Shown here in pieces: positions 23,001 through 33,992 of a DNA stretch of 64,000 nucleotides (its first letter is position 1; each line of letters starts with the position of its first letter). The translations under genes were made by a program, and so were the position numbers. The stretch lies in assembly GCA_003290165.1 (NCBI GenBank), contig QNQO01010705.1:1-64000 (forward strand), in the 5' to 3' direction. The notes below the pieces were generated by a model. It saw only the letters and a list, made by a program, of their open reading frames with translations. It did not search any database and was not told the origin of the DNA. The stretch comes from Berberis thunbergii. Its lineage: Eukaryota > Streptophyta > Magnoliopsida > Ranunculales > Berberidaceae.

Positions 23001-25541
23001 TGGCAGATAACTTGAAATCATATATATGAATTTCATCATATACTAGCAGTCTAAGAGCCTAATTGATGGTATTATGGGTAGCATGGTCCGGACTGAATAA
23101 ACATGTATTTGGGCTTAGTGTTTTAAATTATTGTTTTAGCATAGGGCGCGTGGGAGAATAATAAAAAAAGAGTTAAGGTAGAGAATAGAAGACAGATTTA
23201 AATAATGGAGATTGTTAGCACAGATCGAGAAAGGTTTTTTTTTTGTGTTTTATGGGTTTTGCCAACGAAGCCTAGTTGTGATGAATAAATAATGTTTGAT
23301 TCTTTAGATTTCCGCTGCAAGAACTATCACTAATACAAATATAACTTAAAAGTAAGAAAAGTAAATCTGTCAGATTTTCTCAGTGGAACAAGAAATACTT
23401 TAGCTAGCAGCACAAGGAAAATAATTAACAGTACGGAACTTATATATGCATAGGTCCACGTATTTGACAATATGTGCAATAGCTACAAGAACATCAATGT
23501 TTTCTAGCTCATAGAAATGACACAAAATGAATGTTAACTTTGAAGCTGACGGCGTAATACCAGCCAGGGGTTTAAAGTAAAGAAGTTTACATAAATCTGT
23601 TGCCAACGCAAAACTGAAATCGAATATTGCAGGCTTGCAGGTACAGTTGAATCAACAGTTTTTAGAAAGGTAAAGAAAAGTTATTTAAACAAAAATAAAA
23701 ATGTACAACTATACAATTGATCTCCAATAAGCACTTCAAGATCCAGCTACAAGATGATAATCAAAACCCACCCCTTTGAAATTAGGTATAACAGAAGCCC
23801 AATTCCAATTCCAATTCCAAATACAAGCAATAATGCCGACCAATAAGGTTCTAACTTCTAAGTGATGCTTCTCTCGCATTGAGGATGGTGGCGTTTCTTG
23901 CATTCTAAATCACATATATGGAGAGCATCAAAGCAATCTGGACTTCCCTTTATACAAAGCACACGTCAATGAGCTTCCATACAAGATCTAGGCATGACCA
24001 AAGAAACCTCAAAAGCCAAAAAGATGAAAAGGATGGTTCCATGCGTCTTAAGAAAATGGGCACTATTCTTCAATTCCAATCCCCCTTTCACACGAACACA
24101 CAACAAATACAAAAGAAACAAGTAAAGGAGTACAACATTCTTGCTCGTGAGAATTGATCATAAACCTAAACAAATGAACAACACGACAAACACTACAATA
24201 AGAAACAAACACACAAGTTATGTAGCTTTGATCCAGTCCATATCCAATCGGGTTGGACCTTGAACTCTATCAAACAAATATTCCACCAGTATAAAAGCCA
24301 TGAAGTACAACGTAGCTGCTTATAAATCATTTTCTCATACTTAAGAAAGGAAGAAAGAGAAAAAGAGTTAAAGGCAGCGGTAAGAAATGAAAACATAAGG
24401 AACAGAATAATTGATCTTATCTGTGTAATGGTAGATAATACTCACTGAATTAACAACTATCTCGGTCAACTGATCTGACAATGCTTCGTATAACTGTACA
24501 AGAGAAAATATACATCAGACTAATGAAAACACGAGCTGGGGAAAAACAATGGTTCTGCAAACACGACAAACTAACATATGTGATATGTGACATAAAATGA
24601 CTCCTTAAACCAGACAATATTAGACGTACCTTTGTCCTTAGTGTTGTTCTTGCAACCATCTTCAACATCTCTTTATCCGGTTCACTACCGATGACCACCG
24701 GGGTCTTAAATTTCTCAAGAAACTGGAGGGTTGCTCTCTTTGCAATATCAAAACCGTCAACTAATACACGTGGATGCATACCTAGAAAAAAGGATGTATG
24801 AGCTAAAGCAGAGCTTGGTATAGAGACTAGTTATTAGAAATACAACCTCCCTATAATCCTCAAACAAAAATGTTACGAACCGTCATCAATGTAACGTTCC
24901 GATTGCTTCATAAGTTCGCCAATGAATATCACCGTAGACGTTGTACCATCCCCACTCGTATCATCTTGCGCAACCGCAGTCCTTGCAATCATAATCGCTG
25001 TTGGGTTTTGAATTTGCTACAAAAAAAAATCATTCAAACAAAAGGGTGTGAAGAAAAAACTTCTTAACTCAAAATATTTAATTTTTCTCAAGCATAGTAA
25101 TTACCAGGTACCAACCAATATTCTTAAAAATACCAAATTAACTAGTGAAACAGAACTGGAATTGAAATGGGTAAGTTTTATTTCTTCAGATAGAGAAACC
25201 CAATTGAAAATAGACAAAACACAACTGAAAAAAGTTAGGGTTCTGAAGAGAAAAACTAACCATCTCCTTCAAGAGGGTGTTTCCATCTTTGGTGAGTTTG
25301 ATGTCTCCAGCTCCACCAACAAGCCTGCAAAAAAACAGAGAAAGATGATAACTTTAACATAAAGAAGCAAGATAGTTAAAGATCAAAGAAGAAGAATAAG
25401 AGATTACATCTTGATGGTTCCTTTGGGGCCTAGATTGGTTTTGAGAACATCGTGTAAACCCTTGGCGGCATTGATGTTCATGTGGAGAGCTGCAGATTTG
25501 TTGAGAACCTCCGCGTTTGGGTTCAGAACTCGAACAGACAT
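17077..25541 (-). CDS. CCT6: T-complex protein 1 subunit zeta (CCT6), 15 exons
   Basis: This is one subunit of the eight-membered cytosolic CCT/TRiC ring, which folds actin, tubulin and other clients using ATP. Exons in coding order: 25541-25408, 25324-25261, 25016-24881, 24781-24630, 24493-24446, 22958-22866, 21916-21810, 20277-20163, 19978-19892, 19684-19480, 18162-18068, 17797-17729, 17593-17486, 17383-17265, 17152-17077. All borders are GT-AG and phases agree, giving 535 residues plus TAG, the normal length. The start [20 protein letters not shown] is the conserved zeta N terminus. The ATP-site motifs [16 protein letters not shown] and LGAGAFE are intact. The large introns before exons 6, 7 and 8 (0.95-1.5 kb) carry repeats, including a MITE, without harming splice sites. 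There is no sign of decay, so the gene is very likely functional. Confidence 0.97.
22191..22494. mobile_element. MITE in a CCT6 intron
   Basis: The left end AGGATGTGTTTGCATGGAAT and the reverse complement of the right end (CTAAGGGTGTGTTTAGTTGT) are imperfect inverted repeats. ACAACT lies on each side (22185-22190 and 22495-22500), though the exact duplication is unclear. The interior continues as an imperfect palindrome with ATGGAATCC motifs. It lies in the intron between exons 6 and 7 of CCT6. Confidence 0.55.
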
Positions 25542-25780
25542 GTTTGCTTCGCTGCTCTTCGATCGATTTGGGGGCGGGAGGTGTAAAAGTGGTAACTTTG
25601 ATGAAGAGTGAAGAGTGAAGAGGGAAACCCTTGAAGATGAATATAAAAAGAGAGTAAAGACAGGTGGTGGTTTTGGTGGGAATTAGATTGCAATTTGGGT
25701 ACCCGGCACAACCCGACCCGTTGGATCTCTCCGAAGGGCTACGGATGGGCTTAGGCTTACAGAATTACTTTGGAGGAGCC
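25542..25780 (-). promoter_or_regulatory. CCT6 5' leader and upstream region
   Basis: Region immediately upstream of the CCT6 start codon. A minus-strand TTTTTATATTC string near 25634-25644 could act as a TATA-like box about 95 bp before the ATG. GGGTTGTGCCGGGTACC-like sequence follows upstream on the minus strand. No experimental start site is implied. Confidence 0.3.
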
Positions 25781-26284
25781 AACTCATCGTCGAGTTTTCA
25801 ACTACTCTCACTCACACCACTCATTTATTTATTTTTTCTTTCCCACACCGTACATTTTTTGTCCCACACCACCGTTATGTTCCAAACCACCTATAAAAAG
25901 AAAAACATAAATATTTCTCCCCTTCCAAATTCAAAAGCTCCCTTTTCCTCGCAACTTCTTATCTTCTCACTACCACCCTTCTTCTTCCAACATCTTATTT
26001 TTCTTTGATCTTCTTCTTATCTCGTTTCTATTCTTCTCTCCCTTCTCATCCGGGAGAGGGGGCACTCCCAAAGCACCCTCATATATCCTCTCTATTTTCT
26101 CAAATTGAAATTGAAGACGAAGTCGAATAAGCACAAAGATTTGTAGCCTTTACAGGATCTTCACCTCAATTCCATTGTCGCCCCTCTCTCTCTTATTTTT
26201 CTCCTTCTCTCGCACTCTGTTTTTTCGCCTTTGCGATGAACCGTGCAATGATGGGTTCCCTCACTTACACAGACGGCTGCAAGG

Positions 26285-27221
26285 TCGCAATGGGGCAGAT
26301 TTGGTTAAGAGTGTATGGAGGTTGGGGCCGATACGGATATCCAAAATGTATTCGTTTATTAATCAGAGCGGATACAGATTTAGCCATATCCGCCCCATGA
26401 ATATTCGTTTAACCGGTGAAATTACTAAAATACCCTCGAACTATATAAAGGGAACAAACCCTAGATCCAATCTCTCACTCTTATCTCACATTCTCACTCC
26501 AAGACTTGAAGCCTTTCATAGCAGCGACGGTCCGACGGACTCATGGCTCTCATAGTCGAAGCCTCTCACAGCGACAGACTCACAGTCGCTCAACATGTCA
26601 ACCAACTCTTTTACAGCAGGAGCAGCAACCACCTCTCCATTCTCCTCATTCTCCAGCAATTTCTGCTTCTTGACAGACTCCCCCAACAACTCAATGTCAG
26701 TCTCCTCAACGCTCATCTTCTTCTTCTTCTTCTTCTTCTTCGACTTCTTCAGCTGCGCAGAGTCATCGTTGCTTGGTTCCTCCACTTTGGGGTTCTTCTT
26801 CTCCTTGTTATTCTTCTTGTATATCGATGTTGTTATCTCCATGGCGGCGACGACACTTGTCTGCTTTTTGTCTTTCAAAGATTTCTTCTTGTCTTTGGGT
26901 TGCTCTTCGAAGACTGTTGAATCAGTGATTGGGATTGAAGGCATTGCAATGATGAAATTAGGGTTTGGGAAGATATTAGGGTTATGGTTTGAATGTCAAT
27001 GCTCAACATGGATCGAGGCAGGGCACCAGCAACCCAACAGTAGAACCGCAAACCTGTAAACAGATTGGCGAGGTGGATATCCGCCAATCCATACGGGGCG
27101 GTTATGGTTTCTAATTAAAATTATAAACGGATTGGCGGGCGGATTTGGGGATCCGCTATTCCTGACAGATTGGATATGGATTTGCTCAATTCCGCCCCAA
27201 TCTGCCCCGCTGCCATCCCTA
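26285..27221. mobile_element. hAT-like element, TAGGGATGGCA family, copy 1
   Basis: The right end CTGCCATCCCTA (to 27221) and the subterminal CGGATATCCG, CCGCCCC motifs match the intact copy at 41404-42484. The left end is eroded (TCGCAATGGGGCAGATT). Flanking 8-mers CTGCAAGG (26277-26284) and CTGCGAGG (27222-27229) match at 7 of 8. The paralogous repeat at 34735-35220 lacks the insertion, which supports the borders. The interior holds a plant-promoter-like stretch (CTATATAAAGGG near 26441) and a lysine-rich minus-strand frame. Confidence 0.75.
26516..26944 (-). pseudogene. Lysine-rich frame inside the hAT-like element, possible captured coding piece
   Basis: A 142-codon minus-strand frame begins MPSIPITDSTVFEEQPKDKK and continues with lysine runs and acidic stretches, ending in ELVDMLSDCESVAVRGFDYE-like sequence. 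Composition resembles the charged N-terminal tails of nucleolar proteins, but no family is recognised. It lies wholly within the element at 26285-27221. It may be a captured exon of a host gene. The overlapping plus-strand frames are shadows. Confidence 0.35.
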
Positions 27222-27310
27222 CTGCGAGGGCAAAAAATTTGACCCTTGCAAAAGTACCTGCGAATGAAAAACTCTCAATCACGACGGTGGAGTGGACTTC
27301 TATTCTTAAT

Positions 27311-28217
27311 ATTGTCTGGTTCAAATTGTGAAGAAATCAAAGTGCGACTAACAATGATTTAGTTTGTGAGAGGGCATATAGGGTGATTTTTTGGGGGTAG
27401 TAGTATGAGTGTATTATCTAGACATCTTCGTAGTGTGATTCCCATATTTTGGATTAGTTGCGGAATCTAATCTTCTTGTTTTGATAAAAGCGCAATGTTT
27501 ATTCTCCACTATTTGGATTAGTTGCATGATAATATCTCCCTGATTTGATAAAATTTACATGTATTTAGGTGGTAATCAATAGTCTAATGTGGAGGTTTAT
27601 CCGAGTCATGTAAAGGTCCCGAGTATGCTATGCTACATGCTTTGCCCGCAGAAGTGGAAACCCAGTTGAACTGGGAAGTATTCTGCATCAACAAAATGAG
27701 CAACTATGTCTACTAGTCCTCTTTGAGAAGAGTCAAAATTTATGCTCATGGAGAAGGTTGGACTACAGGAACACGAGTGTTTTTGCCAGTGTCTGATAGG
27801 GGTACATGCAGTTGGATTTCTTGACTAAAAAGAAGTTTGAAAATACATGCATTATATGGAATCAAGGTGTCTTTGTTACATAGATAAATATGAGAACTTA
27901 CAACTTGGATCTTTGGATCTAGAAAAAGGATAGCTTCTATTTTCTTCAGCAGAAGAAAATTTTGCCTTAAAATGACCCAATGTAATCCAATCAAAGAAAG
28001 GAAAATACTTCATTTATCGGATAAGGCTTGTCTTCAGGTTTATCGTGGTTTTCTTTGAGATTCATCAGTATAGTTTGCTAAGCCAAAAGTGAGCTTGAAG
28101 ATTAGAACATCAGTGATTTTTGTTTCATCGACTCTTTTTTGTTTTCCTACAAAATTTGTTGATCTTTAAGAAAAGGTTGTCCAAGTGAGAATAGGGAAGG
28201 AGAGTTTTCGCATCTGT
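27311..28217. other. Spacer, no gene seen
   Basis: A+T-rich; short frames only, none with recognisable protein content. Confidence 0.4.
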
Positions 28218-28711
28218 CACTACAAAAAAAAAGCTTTAATAGCTACGAAAATTAGCGACGGTTTTTATATACCGTCGCTAATTATACGATCAATTGCTTT
28301 CAATACTATTTCAATTCATAATTATAAAAATCCGTCGCAAAATATTTAGCGACGGCCTAAAACCGTGGCTCATTGATTTTTTTTTTTAATTTAAACACTA
28401 AAGATATTAGCTACGACAATTTACCGTGGCTGATTGGTTTTTGATTTTTTTTATTAACAACGGCAAAAAAACGTGGCTAATTGGTTTTTTTTTTAACTTA
28501 ACACTAAAGAGATTAGCTACGACAATTTACCGTGGCTAATTGGTTTTTGATTTTTTATTAGTTACGGCAATTTACCGTGGCTAATTGGTTTTTGATTTTT
28601 TTTATTAGCGACGGTAAAAAACCGTGGCTAATTGGTTTTTTTTTTTAAAAAAACACTAAAGAGTTTAGCTACGACAATTTACCGTGGCTAATTGGTTTTT
28701 ATATTTTTTTT

Positions 28712-29212
28712 TATGAGATCAAACAAGATCAAAGAATATCAGATAAGATCAAAGAAGATCAGATCAAAAAATATCAGATCAGATCAAATAAGTTCAGATT
28801 AAAGAAGATCATATCAGATCAAAGAAGATCAGATCATATCAAAGGAAATCAAAGAATATCAGATCAAAGAAGATCTGAGAAGATCAAAGAAGATCAGATC
28901 AGATCAAAGAATATCATAAAAGATCAAAGAAGATCATATCAGATCAAAAAAGATTAGATCAAAGAAGATCAGATCAAATAAGATCGAAGAAGATCAGATC
29001 AAAGAAGATAAAAAAAGATCAAAGAAGTTCAAAGAAGATCAGATCAAATAAAATCAGATTAAATATCAGATCAAAGAATATCAGATCAAATAATATCAAA
29101 AAGATCAGATCAAAGAAGTTTAAAGAAGATCAGATCAAAAAAGATAAAAAAAAGTTCAAAGAAGATCAGATCAGATCAAAGAAGTTCAAAGAAGATCAGA
29201 TCAAAAAATTAA
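28712..29212 (+). repeat. GATC-rich purine array in CACTA-like element 2 (left part)
   Basis: Tandem degenerate AGATCAAAGAAGATCAGATC units, same type as 3735-4110. It is separated from its continuation at 30291 by subterminal-type sequence and the nested hAT-like element. Confidence 0.85.
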
Positions 29213-29392
29213 ACACTAAAGAGATTAGCTACGACAATTTATCGTGGCTAATTGGTTTTTGATTTTTTTATATTAGCGACGTTTTTTGCTAATTGGTTTT
29301 AAAAAAAAATTGAAACACTAAAGAGATTAGCTACCGCAATTTACAGTGGCTAATTGGTTTTTGATTTTTTTTTATTAGCGACGGCAAAAATT

Positions 29393-30194
29393 TAGGAGTG
29401 GGCACGGGACGGGATGGGACGAGATAGACTCATCCCTATCCCATCCGGTTCATACGGGATCGGGACGGGACGAGATCAGCGTGCTCTTATTTTTTGACAA
29501 ATTACTGCTTACCCAATACTCAATTTGCTTAGTTAAAAATAGACAAAGGCAATTCGTAGAACTACACATAAATGATAGCCTTAGATTGAGTATGCAACAT
29601 CATAATAAACTACCATAAATGATAGTTAAAATTCACCCTGTAATTAAGATTTATGCAAAGTTTTGAACGACTAAGAAGTGGACAGTATAACGGCAATGGT
29701 GGACCTGCTCTACTGTTTCGAATAGTGAACAAAATGATGAGTATATTTGGGGTGCTAAGAAGAATGTTTCATTATTGTTTAAAAAAAAAAAATCATTAAA
29801 TTCATTGTCTTGACACGAAATAAAACTTTCCAATGTAGTTAGCAATCCCATTTTGAGTTTTAAAAAGTTTGCAATTAAATATTTCATTTAGAATTCTAGA
29901 AATAAACCAATATCACATAGTTGCAGATATAGACTAATTCAATTACACTGATTTCAACTAAATTCAATTTTCTTCAATTACACTAATATTGCAATCCTAA
30001 AATAAATAAATAAAAATATTAATAATAAATATTAAAAAAATTAGCTCGGGGCGAGACGAGATTTGCGGGATTGAAAATCTTCATCCCATCCCATTCTAGA
30101 TCGGGATTGGGATGGAATTATTCAATTCCATTAAGACCCAAAAAAATTGGGTCGGGACGGGGAACATGATCGCGAGATGGGATGCCCACCCCTA
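29393..30194. mobile_element. hAT-like element, TAGGGGTGGGCA family, copy 1 (nested)
   Basis: An 802-bp element with left end TAGGAGTGGGCACGGGACGG and right end GGGATGCCCACCCCTA. Flanking 8-mers are CAAAAATT (29385-29392) and CAAAAAAC (30195-30202), 6 of 8 matching; the site is A-rich, so this is weaker than in the other copies. It sits inside a GCGACGGCAAAAA...ACCGTGGC motif of the CACTA-like element, so it inserted after that element. No coding capacity. Confidence 0.75.
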
Positions 30195-30290
30195 CAAAAA
30201 ACCGTGGCTAATTGGTTTAAAAAAACTAAACACTAAAGAGTTTAACTACGGCAATTTACCGTGGCTAATTAGTTTTTATATATTTTTTTA

Positions 30291-30690
30291 TGAGATCAAA
30301 GAATATCAGATGAAAAAAGATCAAATAATATCAGATCAAATCAAAGAAGATAAAAGAATATCAGAGAATATCATATCAGATCAAAGAAGATCAAGGAAAA
30401 TCAAATCAAAGAAGATGAGATCAAAGAAGATCAGATCAGATCAGATCAAATTGATCAGATCAAATAAGATCAGATCCAGGAAGATCAAAGAAGATGAGAT
30501 CAAAGAATATCAAATAAGATCATATCAAAGAAGTTCAAAGAAGATCAGATCAAAGAAGAGCAGAGAAGATCAAATCATATCATATCAAAGAAGATCAGAT
30601 CAAAGAAGTTCAAAGAAGATCAGATCAAAGAAGTTCAAAGAAGATCAAAGAAGATAAAATAAGATCAGATAAAAGAAGATCAGATTAAAA
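30291..30690 (+). repeat. GATC-rich purine array in CACTA-like element 2 (right part)
   Basis: Same degenerate unit as the other arrays. It creates a 181-codon open frame of I, S, D, Q, K, R residues that is not a gene. Confidence 0.85.
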
Positions 30691-30799
30691 AATGAAACAC
30701 TACAGAGATTAGCTATGGCAATTTATCGTGGCTAATTGGTTTTTGATTTTTTATATCAGCGACGGCAAAAATTCGTGGCTAATAGTTAAAAAAAATATC

Positions 30800-31125
30800 A
30801 TCAATCTGTGTGAAACCTCATCTCAACCGTCAATAACACTAAAAAATTTAGCTCAATCCAACGCACTAAACCAAACCACGTCATCGATCCTCGTGAAACT
30901 AACACAACCAATCCCCTTCAATTACCTTTCTCTATATAAATTTCTATTTTTTCTACAAACCAACTTAAACAAAAAAATTTCTCAACAAAAAATTTTCTTT
31001 CAACCTCCAGAGAAGAAACCCACAGGAGAAGTCCGCTGCTTCCTCGACATCGATCCCGGCTGCCTCTCTCCCCCTCCCTTCCTCCGCCGCCTCTCTCTCG
31101 GAGAAATAGATCTCTGATATTCTAT
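30800..31125 (+). promoter_or_regulatory. Promoter/5'-leader-like segment inside CACTA-like element 2
   Basis: TCTATATAAATTTC (near 30931) is followed by an A+C-rich leader with CAACTTAAAC and TTCTCAACAAAAAATTTTC, then a GC-richer stretch with CCTCGACATCGATCCCGGC and CTCCGCCGCC. This is the layout of a plant core promoter plus leader and is unlike the surrounding repeats. It may be captured host DNA. The 129-codon frame across it has no recognised homology. Confidence 0.35.
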
Positions 31126-31870
31126 AGATCGATTTTTATTTTTATTTTTGGTTTTTTTGTCATTTTTGTATGGATTCTTTGTAATTTTATTTTTGTATGA
31201 TATTCTAGAGACTGTGTAATTTTTGTTATAATTTTGATCAATTAAGTTTTGTTTTGGTAGTTGAAATTAATTTTCAAAATGGACAATCATTAATAGTTAA
31301 TTTCATTATAAAAAATGAATTATAATATGTAATTTATAATTTGTAAATTTCATTTGTCAATACGATTTGCAACAAAGTTGTCCCTAAATAGCTACGGCAA
31401 ATACCGTGGCTATGTTGTCAATTAGATTTGCAATTTAGCGATGGCAAAAAACCGTCGATAAATAGCCAAGGCAAAAAACCGTCGCTATATTGCCTTAGCG
31501 ATTGCAAAAAAAACCCTCGCTAAGTAGCGACGGCAAAAAAAAATCGTTATTTAGCAAAAACCGTCACTAAATAGCCACGGTAAAAAAAGTCGCTAAATAG
31601 CGACGGCAAAAAACCATCGCTATTTAGCAAAAACCGTTGCTATCTTACAATTAGCGATAGTCTTCGTTGAAATTTTCAGCAGCTTTAGCGACAAATTTTT
31701 TTGAGTTAGCCACGGTTTTTTTGCCATGGCTAATTAGGGGATAGTTTACCGTTGCTGATTCAAATAGCGACGATTAAACTAGCGACGGTTTTTTGTATCG
31801 TGGCTAAATCATTGTAGTGACAGTTTTTTGCCAATTAACAATGGTTTTTAGCCATTGCTGAAACGTCTTT

Positions 31871-32540
31871 TATCACTTTGAGGATACCTAAGCATCTTGT
31901 AGCTACCAAAAAATTGCTAGGAGCATGATTTTGGACCTTATTATTATAATCTTTCGATTGGGGAAATTAAGCAAATAGCTCGTTTAACAAAGTATATATG
32001 CTTCATTGTCAATATGGAAACATAATTTATGTCTCATATTGATGTCACATGTGATTTCATCCTTTTTAGTTGAAACAATGATAATAAAGAATGATGTAAC
32101 TTAACCAATTAGATTGATTTTGTTTCCTACAAAATAGTACATAAACATGATGTTCCAAAATTTCTCTTTCTTTTCCTACTTCTCTCCTTTTTCTTCTTTA
32201 TTGACTGGTAAAAGTATGAACAATTGTTATGTGATTTAAAGCTATAATTGTAGTATTTGGATTTAACTTAAATTGTCATTGTGTTAATGATATTGTTATC
32301 TTTTTATTATTGAATTAATCTACGTCTTCCTCAGAGTCTATCAATTAGTGTCTTTACAATTTGGGTAAATAAAACGAGACAAAAATAAATAGATAAATAA
32401 TAAAAATTGTGATAAACTAAAAACTTTTGAAAGAAAGAATAATTCAACATAATGTATTAGAAGATCTGAATTGAAGAATTTGGAAAAAGATATAAAATTT
32501 CAATGAACTTGATAGATAAAAAGACAGAGAAGTTCCAGAG
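31871..32540. other. Spacer, no gene seen
   Basis: A+T-rich; nothing recognised. Confidence 0.4.
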
Positions 32541-32544
32541 CATC

Positions 32545-32784
32545 TGTTGATATGGAGTTGGCTTGAATAGTCTCACATCAAATAAGGTGGAGTTGTCACT
32601 AAGATTTATAAGGAGATGGTGCACTCCCTAATAGTAATGAGGCATTTTAAGGGAAAATCTCACACCACCTAGGCCCAGATGGAAGGCTCGACCCGATAGG
32701 TGGTGTTTAAGTTGGGGACAATATCGTTGCTATGTATAGTGGACCAAGGGATGCGCGCAAGTGCACGTACGCGTCGCTCCAACA
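32545..32784. mobile_element. Short solo-LTR / TRIM-like element
   Basis: A 240-bp unit begins TGTTGATATGGAG and ends CGCTCCAACA, with TGTTG/CAACA ends. It is flanked by GCATC (32540-32544) and ACATC (32785-32789), 4 of 5 matching. Its interior has AGTCTCACATCAAATAAGG, GGTGCACTCCCTAATAG and GGGACAATATCG, phrases common in plant terminal-repeat retrotransposons in miniature. There is no second LTR nearby. Confidence 0.55.
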
Positions 32785-32789
32785 ACATC

Positions 32790-33440
32790 TAATCTGGAGT
32801 TCTTGAACAAACCAGGAAAAAAAGATGAGAATAAAGAGATAGAGATGATAGGATTACAAAAGAGATCATAGAGTTTTTATAACATATAACCTTTTAGGAA
32901 ACAAAAATATTGAGATTGGCTCACTATAGTTAGTTGTTATTTTTAATGGGTGAAGTAAATTTAACATTTGTTATTATCGTTATCTGTCATATCAAAACCA
33001 ATCTAAGAGCTTGTTGCTTGTTGATTAGGTTGGATTTTGAGTAAAAAATTTCCGAGTCCTAGGATCCAACCCAATGTAATGGATATACATTCTTGACTAA
33101 AGCGATGCCGACCTATCTTTTTACCTCAAAGTATCTAGTACAGGGACTGATGAAAAAGCCTCCAAAAATCTATATAGTTTCACCAGACCATGGATTTACT
33201 TCACCAAGTCATGTAATAGGGAAGCCACTGTAATTGAATGACATCCACTAATAATTAAAATTACTATCTTCATTAGAGTGCCATGAATCCATGATGAGTT
33301 TAATGTTTTTCATAAACTCATCATTTAATTTGTGTTTAAAAATACAAATTGGTGGAAAAATAAGGCCTCCACTTGATCTTATCAAATTTTGGTGGAGACT
33401 CCATAATCAATATTTCAAAAACAAAAACCTACCTTTTTTT
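32790..33440. other. Spacer, no gene seen
   Basis: A+T-rich; ends in a long T tract (33434-33455) just before the peptide-gene TATA box. Confidence 0.4.
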
Positions 33441-33457
33441 TTTTTTTTTTTTTTTCC

Positions 33458-33465
33458 TATATAAA
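33458..33465 (+). promoter_or_regulatory. TATA box of the small secreted peptide gene
   Basis: TATATAAA lies 148 bp before the ATG at 33613. A possible leader intron runs from 33507 (TTTAG|GTAACA) to 33591 (GGCAG|GG). Confidence 0.5.
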
Positions 33466-33612
33466 GGGCTGGCTTTCTCCTCCTTTACTTTCAACTAACT
33501 CTTTAGGTAACATACAATCTTTTTAATCAAACAAATTTTGTTCCAAATGCTGATACTAATACATCACTGTTTTTCTTAATTTGCATGGCAGGGATAAATA
33601 TCGATATTCAAT

Positions 33613-33855
33613 ATGAAGCTAGCGATGTTTGTTCTGGTTTTGATGGTGGTGGTGAGCCATTGTTGGGCCATCAATGAAAAAGATCAGACCAAGAAAGCTG
33701 AGGTACAATCGTTTGCGGAAGAAGTAAAAAGTGTTGAAGACGAGAACCCTGAAGGTAATACCCCTTCAAACAACCACCATGACATACCAAGTTCACACTG
33801 GTGCAATGGTGGCGATGATAGAAATGGTGGCGATGATAAAAATGGTGGCGGTTGA
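33613..33855 (+). CDS. Small secreted peptide precursor (80 aa), family unknown
   Basis: The frame encodes 80 residues. Residues 1-19 (MKLAMFVLVLMVVVSHCWA) form a textbook signal peptide with a likely cut after Ala19. A charged, acidic pro-region follows (roughly 20-48). The tail holds NNHHDIPSSHWCNGG and then repeated GGDDRN/GGDDKN motifs ending in GGG. The layout (signal, acidic spacer, short conserved-looking C-terminal motif) resembles plant signalling-peptide precursors, but no known family is recognised. A strong TATA box, possible leader intron and clean stop TGA support a real gene; lack of conservation data keeps confidence moderate. It would be secreted to the apoplast if expressed. 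Confidence 0.55.
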   Translation: MKLAMFVLVLMVVVSHCWAINEKDQTKKAEVQSFAEEVKSVEDENPEGNTPSNNHHDIPSSHWCNGGDDRNGGDDKNGGG

Positions 33856-33960
33856 AGCTAATTATAAGCTAACACCGTAGAGTTTTTACTATATAAGCAT
33901 GTTAGTGTGGCTATGTGTTTATGTACAAAATGGGTGGTGTTAATGATATTTAGGCCTCGA

Positions 33961-33992
33961 GTTTAAAGTTTAGGGTTTAGGGTTTAGGGTTG
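33961..33992 (+). repeat. Short interstitial telomere-type repeat
   Basis: Three near-perfect TTTAGGG units follow GTTTAAAG, the Arabidopsis-type plant telomere unit. It lies in the 3' region of the peptide gene. Such short telo-box strings are common in plant promoters and repair scars. Confidence 0.7.

Larger units (their letters stand above)
25781..27310 (+). repeat. Dispersed repeat, copy interrupted by a hAT-like element
   Basis: The outer parts (25781-26284 and 27222-27310) match, in reverse orientation, 34735-35220. Shared parts include TCCCACACC-rich sequence, a pyrimidine-rich leader, and the block ACCCTTGCAAAAGTACCTGC versus ACCCTTACAAAGGTTGTTGC. The repeat is broken at 26284/27222 by the insertion described separately. 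No protein is recognised in it. Confidence 0.55.
28218..31870. mobile_element. CACTA-like element 2, split by a nested hAT-like element
   Basis: The left end is CACTACAAAAAAAAAGC at 28218, followed at once by TAGCGACGG/ACCGTCGCTA subterminal motifs. Similar motifs crowd 31380-31860. A GTAGTG string at 31814-31819 could be the right end, but alignment with the end of the first element suggests the true end is decayed somewhat further right, so the boundary is approximate. Inside are GATC-rich arrays, a promoter-like captured stretch (30800-31120) and the nested element 29393-30194. No transposase frame was seen. Confidence 0.65.

Noticed and set aside
26543..27059. Plus-strand frames of 125 and 154 codons
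   Set aside because: Shadows of the lysine-codon runs (AAG/CTT) of the minus-strand frame; leucine and phenylalanine runs only.
30112..30657. 181-codon frame rich in I, S, D, Q, K and R
   Set aside because: It is the translation of a GATC-rich tandem repeat and the end of a hAT-like element; not a gene.
31814..31819. GTAGTG as the certain right end of CACTA-like element 2
   Set aside because: The same string with the following ACAGTTTTTTGCC occurs internally in the first element, so the true end may lie further right.
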